DNA of 64,000 nt from positions 310,001 through 374,000 of the forward strand of contig CAVRQR010000010.1 in NCBI GenBank assembly GCA_963723495.1, read 5' to 3'. Position 1 is the first letter of the stretch; every line of letters starts with the position of its first letter. Below the pieces are notes generated by a model that saw nothing but the letters and a program-made list of their open reading frames with translations, did not search any database and was not told where the DNA came from. The position numbers and the translations under genes were made by a program. The stretch is from Gp6-AA40 sp963723495 (lineage in GTDB: Bacteria > Acidobacteriota > Vicinamibacteria > Vicinamibacterales > UBA2999). Positions 59,698 through 64,000 of the stretch are shown one piece after another.

Positions 59698-60561
59698 TTA
59701 GCTCGCCTTGCGCTTCTTCCCATTCGCCGCCTTCGCCTTCGCGACCGGCTTGGCGATATCGGCCTTGGCGGGCTTCTTCTTGTCGCTGCTCACTGAGTCG
59801 AGACTGCGCCGGAGCGCCTCCATGAGATCCACCACCTTCGGCGGCTCCTGGATCTCCGGTGCGACGATCTCTTCGCCAGCGATCTTGGCCTCGATGATCT
59901 TGCGCAGGCCTTCCTTGTACTCGTCCTTGTAGTCTTTCAGGTTCAACTCGCTCTCGAAGGACGAGATGACCTGCTTGGCGAGCTTCATCTCCTCGGGCTT
60001 CACCTTGGCCGGCAGCGAGCCCAGCTCGTCGATCTGATCGATGCTGCGAATCTCGGCATCGTGATGCAGCGTATACATCACGAGTCCCTTCTTCTGCGGC
60101 TTGACGGCGACGAGATACTCGCGTCCGTAGAGTGCCACCTTGCCGATGCCGGCCTTTCCCGCCATCCCCTCGCGCATCACCGCGAAAGCCGACGCGGCCA
60201 TCGGGCCGTCGGGCGCCAGGTAGTAGGCGCGGTCCACGTAGATCGGGTCGATCGACGTGTCCTCGGTGAACTGGGCAAGGTCGATGACGCGCGTCGATTC
60301 GACGCGCACCTTCTCGATGTCCTCCTCGGAGACGACGACGTAGCGTCCCTTCTCGAACTCGTAGCCCTTGGCGAGCTCGGTGTTCGCGACTTCACGCTCG
60401 CAGTGGGGGCACCAGCGCTTTTGCTGGATGCGCGTCTGGCACTCGGCGTGGAGCTGGTTGAAGGAGAGCGCCGCGGCCGACTCGGTCGCGGGGAACACCT
60501 TCACGGGGATGGTGACGAGGCTTACTTTGAGGTAGCCCTTCCAAGTCGGTCTCGGAGACAT
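59698..60561 (-). CDS. ku: Ku protein (bacterial NHEJ)
   Basis: The 287-residue protein binds DNA ends in non-homologous end joining. Matches are RPTWKGYLKVSLVTIPVKVF, the cysteine pair WCPHCEREV, KGYEFEKGRYVVVSEEDIEK, YYLAPDGP and MKLAKQVISSFE, with a Lys-Ala-rich C-terminal tail as in many bacterial Ku proteins. The ATG at 60561 is four codons inside the open frame and best fits the family. The usual partner ligase LigD is not in the window. Confidence 0.94.
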   Translation of the reverse strand: MSPRPTWKGYLKVSLVTIPVKVFPATESAAALSFNQLHAECQTRIQQKRWCPHCEREVANTELAKGYEFEKGRYVVVSEEDIEKVRVESTRVIDLAQFTEDTSIDPIYVDRAYYLAPDGPMAASAFAVMREGMAGKAGIGKVALYGREYLVAVKPQKKGLVMYTLHHDAEIRSIDQIDELGSLPAKVKPEEMKLAKQVISSFESELNLKDYKDEYKEGLRKIIEAKIAGEEIVAPEIQEPPKVVDLMEALRRSLDSVSSDKKKPAKADIAKPVAKAKAANGKKRKAS

Positions 60562-60603
60562 ATGTCCGGACATTATCGGTTCAAAAGGGGCCTTCCGAAC
60601 AGT

Positions 60604-61179
60604 TCAGATTGCGTCGCGATCGTCCCTGGCCCCCAGGTCGAGCCCGGCCCCCCCGATGTGAATGTCATGCGTCTGAATCCGGTCCCGCAGCAACCGCCGG
60701 GCCTGTCCGTAGAGGTGTCCGGGCACCTCGAGCCTGCGGGCGATGCTCTGGACGTGGGAAATGAGCACGAGCGTGACCGTTGGCTGCTCCTTCCATGACA
60801 CGGCGGATATCTCCGACCACTTCATGAAGCCGCTGTCGGACCACACGCCGTCGCCGTAAAAGCCCCGCCGGATACGCGTGCTCAGCGGAAACGTGTAGCC
60901 GTAATAAAGGAACATCATCGCTTCGCCGAAGATGGAGCGCGGCGACCTGTGCAGGACGAACGCCTCGACCATGAGCAGCAGGCCCAGAACGACCCCTAGC
61001 GCAAGGCTGAACCCGTAGTACTTGGGCTTATCGCCCGTCCACACGAGCAGCGCCGATCGCATGCGGCGCCGGTAGGCCACGAGCGACGCCCCGAGCTTGA
61101 TGTTGGCCACGAGAAACCCGAAGCCGAACAGCAAGAGCAGCCGGGGTGTGAGCCACGCGATCCACTCCTCAGGAGTCAT
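60604..61179 (-). CDS. Hypothetical membrane protein with PH-like C-terminal domain
   Basis: The intact 191-residue protein has three or four hydrophobic segments (LLLLFGFGFLVANIKLGASL, YYGFSLALGVVLGLLLMV) and a C-terminal part RRGFYGDGVWSDSGFMKWSE ISAVSW that resembles the bacterial PH-like DUF5673 type by eye. It starts 33 bases after the tdk stop on the same strand. Function unknown. Confidence 0.65.
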   Translation of the reverse strand: MTPEEWIAWLTPRLLLLFGFGFLVANIKLGASLVAYRRRMRSALLVWTGDKPKYYGFSLALGVVLGLLLMVEAFVLHRSPRSIFGEAMMFLYYGYTFPLSTRIRRGFYGDGVWSDSGFMKWSEISAVSWKEQPTVTLVLISHVQSIARRLEVPGHLYGQARRLLRDRIQTHDIHIGGAGLDLGARDDRDAI

Positions 61180-61223
61180 TGCTCCGGTTGTTAATCAACC
61201 GGGCAGTCGGAGTCAACCCCGAT

Positions 61224-61848
61224 TTACAACTGCGTTTCTTTCGGCGTGATGGGGACGTTCAGGTCGGACGCGGCGGTCGAACGTGAGAGATGCGGATCGA
61301 AGCAGCGCCGGCAGCGCGCTCTCGTACAGGCCGGCAGCGCCCACGAGAACGCGGTCGCCACTGGCGACCAGTCGCTGCGTGTGATTGGCGGGGTTGCCGC
61401 AGACCATGCAGATCGCATGTGTCTTCGTGATGTACTCGGCGATGGCCAGCAGCTGCGGCATCGGCTCGAACGGCTTCCCGAGGTAATCCTGGTCCAGCCC
61501 GGCGATGATCACCCTGACGCCGCGATCGGCCAGCGTGCTGCAGACCGCCGGCAGGGCGGCATCGAAGAACTGCCCTTCGTCGATGCCCACGACCTCGGTG
61601 TCCGACGCGATTTGGTCGAGCAGCTGCCGGGAGTCATCGACGACCGTCGATTCCATCCGCATCTCACCGTGCGACACGATGTCTTCGGTCGAGTAACGCG
61701 TGTCGATGCGCGGCTTGAACACCTGGACGCGCTGTCGCGCGATTCTGGCTCGGCGCAGCCGGCGAATGAGCTCCTCGCTCTTGCCGCTGAACATGCTGCC
61801 GACGATGACTTCGATCCAGCCCTGATTGGGCTGACGCACGACATCCAT
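61224..61848 (-). CDS. tdk: Thymidine kinase, one frameshift near 61318
   Basis: The P-loop IEVIVGSMFSGKSEELIRRL, the Asp/Glu in EVVGIDEGQFFD, the lasso residues GLDQDYLGKPFEPMPQLL and two zinc pairs (CMVCGNPA and, after the frameshift, CRRCFDP) define the TK1-type enzyme that salvages thymidine. About 207 residues, ending LNVPITPKETQL. The uncorrected frame would run on to 61213 with an unrelated tail. An AT-rich word array lies upstream. Confidence 0.9.
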
Positions 61849-61849
61849 T

Positions 61850-62010
61850 GGTGATTTCTCGATCTTTGATTGTTGATTACTTGGTGATTGGTGATTCTTG
61901 ATTGTTGATTGACCGAGCGAATCAACAAGTCAGCAATAAATCACTCAATCAACACTCAACAATCAACAACGAATCAACAATCAAAGATCATCGAATCAAA
62001 GATTGAAGCT
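61850..62010. repeat. Inverted arrays of TTGATT/AATCAA words between efp and tdk
   Basis: The left half has TTTGATTG, TTGATTACTTGG, TGATTGGTGATTC and TTGATTGTTGATTG; the right half has AATCAACAAG, CAATCAACACTCAAC, AATCAACAACG and AATCAACAATCAAAG. Together they form a 160-base, very AT-rich imperfect inverted repeat. It has no open frame and lies upstream of tdk. Confidence 0.7.
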
Positions 62011-62019
62011 GATGGACCT

Positions 62020-62583
62020 TCAGGCCCGTGACAAGTATTCGCCGGTATCGGTACTGACCCGAATCAAATCACCGGGGTTCACAAACGGTGGAACCTGCAC
62101 GACGAGTCCGGTCTCGAGCGTGGCCGGCTTGACCTGCGCACTGGCCGTCGCTCCTTTGATCCCTGGAACGGTGTCGGTCACTTTGAGGTCCACTGTTTGC
62201 GGCAGCTCGATACCGACCGGCTCGCTACCGTAGAACTCCACCGAGATCGTCATCTCGGGCTTGAGGTAGTTCACCGACTCGCCCAGCGCTTCGCTCGAGA
62301 TGTGAATCTGGTCGAAGGTGACCGTGTCCATGAAGTAGTAATCGTCGCCGTCCTGATACAGGTACTGCATCTGGCGCTCGTCCAGGGTGGCGCGATCGAC
62401 CGAATCCTCCGACCGCAGCTTCTGGTCCGACAGCGAGCCGTTGCGGATGTTCCGCAGCTTGACGCGAACGAACCCGCGCAGGTTACCCGGGGTGACGTGC
62501 TGGAGCTCGAGGACCCGGAACAGGTCCTGCTCCATCTTGACCAGCATGCCCTTCTTCAATCGTGTTGCTTGTATAGAAGCCAT
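62020..62583 (-). CDS. efp: Elongation factor P
   Basis: The intact 187-residue protein relieves ribosome stalling at polyproline. It starts MASIQATRLKKGMLVKMEQD and has the three-barrel layout with YLYQDGDDYYFMDTVTFDQI, EFYGSEPVGIELPQTVDLKV and VPPFVNPGDLIRVSTDTGEY. The tip of the domain I loop reads TPGNLRGFVRVK, so the lysine modified by EpmA in E. coli (PGKG) is absent; an arginine sits two positions on. Such loops occur in some phyla. Confidence 0.95.
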   Translation of the reverse strand: MASIQATRLKKGMLVKMEQDLFRVLELQHVTPGNLRGFVRVKLRNIRNGSLSDQKLRSEDSVDRATLDERQMQYLYQDGDDYYFMDTVTFDQIHISSEALGESVNYLKPEMTISVEFYGSEPVGIELPQTVDLKVTDTVPGIKGATASAQVKPATLETGLVVQVPPFVNPGDLIRVSTDTGEYLSRA

Positions 62584-62731
62584 ATGCACCGTCTGTAGAA
62601 CCTATCGATCGTAGCACAGCCTATCGCCTCGTCCCTGTTACTGCGCAAGGACTTGCCGGCACACGCCCGTGGCGGCCGGAGTTTGGCTCGGGATCTTGGG
62701 ACTTGGCAGTTGACGGTGGTACGATCCGAGC

Positions 62732-63133
62732 GTGGCTTTCGTACGCTGGGATCCGCTTCAGGACTTGCTCGCCACTTCGCAACGGTTGAACCGGCTGGCG
62801 ACGGGCCCGTCCGGATGGACGCCGCCGGTTGACGTGTTGGAAACGCACGATCACTTCGTGGTGATGGTGGAGCTGCCGGGACTCACGCAGGATGACGTGC
62901 AGCTGCAGCATCACGAAGGCCGGCTGACGATCTCCGGGGTCCGCCACGAACGGGAGTCACCCTGCGAGCAGTTTCACCGGATCGAGCGCGGCCACGGCAG
63001 TTTCAGTCGCACGTTTCAATTGCCGGTACCAATCGATGCCGAGCGGATCACGGCGGACCTGCGCGACGGAGTGCTCACCATTACATGCCCCAAGGCGAAC
63101 GACAGCCCCGCCCTCCGGATTCACGTCAGCTGA
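62732..63133 (+). CDS. Hsp20/alpha-crystallin small heat-shock protein 2
   Basis: The intact 133-residue protein starts at GTG 62732 (MAFVRWDPLQDLLATSQRLN) and has the alpha-crystallin domain PVDVLETHDHFVVMVELPGL, RLTISGVRHE, FSRTFQLPVPIDAERI and the end LRDGVLTITCPK. It follows a divergent efp and precedes degP by six bases, so holdase and periplasmic protease genes are probably co-transcribed. Confidence 0.92.
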   Translation: MAFVRWDPLQDLLATSQRLNRLATGPSGWTPPVDVLETHDHFVVMVELPGLTQDDVQLQHHEGRLTISGVRHERESPCEQFHRIERGHGSFSRTFQLPVPIDAERITADLRDGVLTITCPKANDSPALRIHVS

Positions 63134-63139
63134 TTGCCG

Positions 63140-64000
63140 ATGACTCGACGTTTTTTCGCGGTCGTTCTTCTCCTCGTCAGCTTCGTGGCAGGGCTGCTGC
63201 TGGCCAACCGCGTCCGTGACGTGACGGAGGCCGGCGCTCAGGCTCCAGCGCAGGGGCGTCCAACTGTGACGTCGCCCGCGCCGGTCTCGTCGCCAGCCGC
63301 CACGCTGACGGACTTCAGTCGCATTGCCGAGCGGATCATCCCTGCCGTCGTCAACATCTCGTCGCAACAAGTCGTCCGCCGGCAGGTGCCGGTGGACCCG
63401 TTCTTCGGATCGCTCTTCGGCGATCCCGACGCGTTTTTCGGTCCACGCCGCGGGGTCGAGAACAGTCTGGGCTCCGGCGTCATCGTCAGCGGCGACGGCT
63501 ACATCCTGACCAACAACCACGTCGTGACCGGCGAAGCGCGTCGTGTCACGATCGAGCAACTCGATGTCACGGTCGCACTCGCCGACAAGCGCGAGATGCG
63601 CGCCGATGTCATTGGCGTCGACCCCGCGACCGATCTGGCTGTCCTGAAGATTGGCGCGCGCGACCTTCCCACGATCCCGTGGGGGGACTCGTCGCGACTC
63701 AAGGTCGCCGAGTGGGTACTCGCGGTCGGCAACCCATACCAATTGAGCCAGACCGTCACGCTCGGCATCGTCTCAGCGGTCGGAAGAACGAACCTCGGGG
63801 TCTCGAGCTACGAGGACTTCATCCAGACCGACGCCGCGATCAATCCAGGCAACTCTGGCGGCGCGCTGGTCAACGCGCGCGGCGAACTGGTCGGCATCAA
63901 CACCGTGATCTTCAGCCAGAGTGGTGGCTACCAGGGCATCGGGTTTGCTGTCTCGAGCAACCTTGCGCGGCGTGTCGTCAACGACCTGCAGCAGTACCAG
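63140..64000 (+). CDS. DegP/HtrA-type serine protease, 3' end off the window
   Basis: The first 287 residues are present. A signal anchor (FFAVVLLLVSFVAGLLLANR), then RIIPAVVNISSQQ, GSGVIVSGDGYILTNNHVVT with the catalytic His, DPATDLAVLKI with the Asp and TDAAINPGNSGGALVNARGE with the Ser form the trypsin-like core. The PDZ domains lie outside the window. It degrades misfolded envelope proteins and sits in a likely operon with hsp20. Confidence 0.94.
   Translation, partial: MTRRFFAVVLLLVSFVAGLLLANRVRDVTEAGAQAPAQGRPTVTSPAPVSSPAATLTDFSRIAERIIPAVVNISSQQVVRRQVPVDPFFGSLFGDPDAFFGPRRGVENSLGSGVIVSGDGYILTNNHVVTGEARRVTIEQLDVTVALADKREMRADVIGVDPATDLAVLKIGARDLPTIPWGDSSRLKVAEWVLAVGNPYQLSQTVTLGIVSAVGRTNLGVSSYEDFIQTDAAINPGNSGGALVNARGELVGINTVIFSQSGGYQGIGFAVSSNLARRVVNDLQQYQ

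Noticed and set aside
61850..62010. Repeated words that look at first like a CRISPR array
   Set aside because: Units are short, degenerate and unevenly spaced, the two halves are inverted, and no cas genes are near.

Overview
The window is a high-GC stretch of chromosome that most likely comes from an Acidobacteriota genome, probably of the Vicinamibacteria type. The pointers are a VWFA-related protein of the acidobacterial kind (31835-34019), an ABC permease of the acidobacterial orphan-permease type (8841-11284), DUF6152-like, DUF6335-like and DUF6644-like proteins, and a dnaK-dnaJ-hspR operon. This is inference from protein families; there is no rRNA in the window to settle it. No tRNA, rRNA, CRISPR array, insertion sequence or prophage was found.

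Layout. 1-8.4 kb: hemW (runs off the left edge), a DnaC-like ATPase, a decayed gene remnant, the hspR-dnaJ-dnaK operon with a clear sigma70-type promoter, and a class A penicillin-binding protein. 8.4-17.1 kb: a minus-strand block with an ABC permease, prfB (with the classical programmed +1 frameshift), lnt, a SPOR protein, a TPR protein and a V4R-like protein. 17.3-31.8 kb: argS and a C26 amidotransferase, small conserved proteins, then a long minus-strand run rlmD-like, hypothetical, birA, nadC, valS, response regulator, mcmA2, mcmA1, with gdhA divergent. 31.8-48.1 kb: VWA protein, two acyl-CoA dehydrogenase-like genes, asd, HIT, HU/IHF, rpsA, a histone-H1-like/DUF6335 protein, YdeI-like, cmk, a hydrolase, an RsuA/RluB pseudouridine synthase, scpB, scpA, trpS and a site-2 protease. 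48.3-55.9 kb: a regulatory island with uspA, two NtrC-type sigma54 activators, one PAS histidine kinase, a small winged-helix protein, two DUF6644-like membrane proteins, Hsp20 and a TonB-like protein. 56-64 kb: uvrC, a CDP-alcohol phosphatidyltransferase, Ku, tdk, efp, a second Hsp20 and a DegP/HtrA protease that runs off the right edge.

How genes work together. Protein quality control recurs (dnaK, dnaJ, hspR, two hsp20, degP, uspA). The most interesting part is 48.3-55.9 kb: three sites with the sigma54 -24/-12 pattern lie directly upstream of uspA, of the operon DUF6644-DUF6644-ntrC2-wHTH, and of tonB. They are adjacent to the genes for two sigma54 activators, which suggests a local sigma54 regulon or an activator cascade with envelope and stress outputs.

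Two cautions. First, about half of the genes, including essential ones such as lnt, trpS, valS, scpA and cmk, carry single-base frameshifts while the protein continues perfectly in another frame. Most are probably consensus errors of the assembly, so broken genes are described here by their reconstructed extent. Second, several gene junctions hold short repeat families (REP-like palindromes and inverted arrays of degenerate 6-8 base words), which are described separately.
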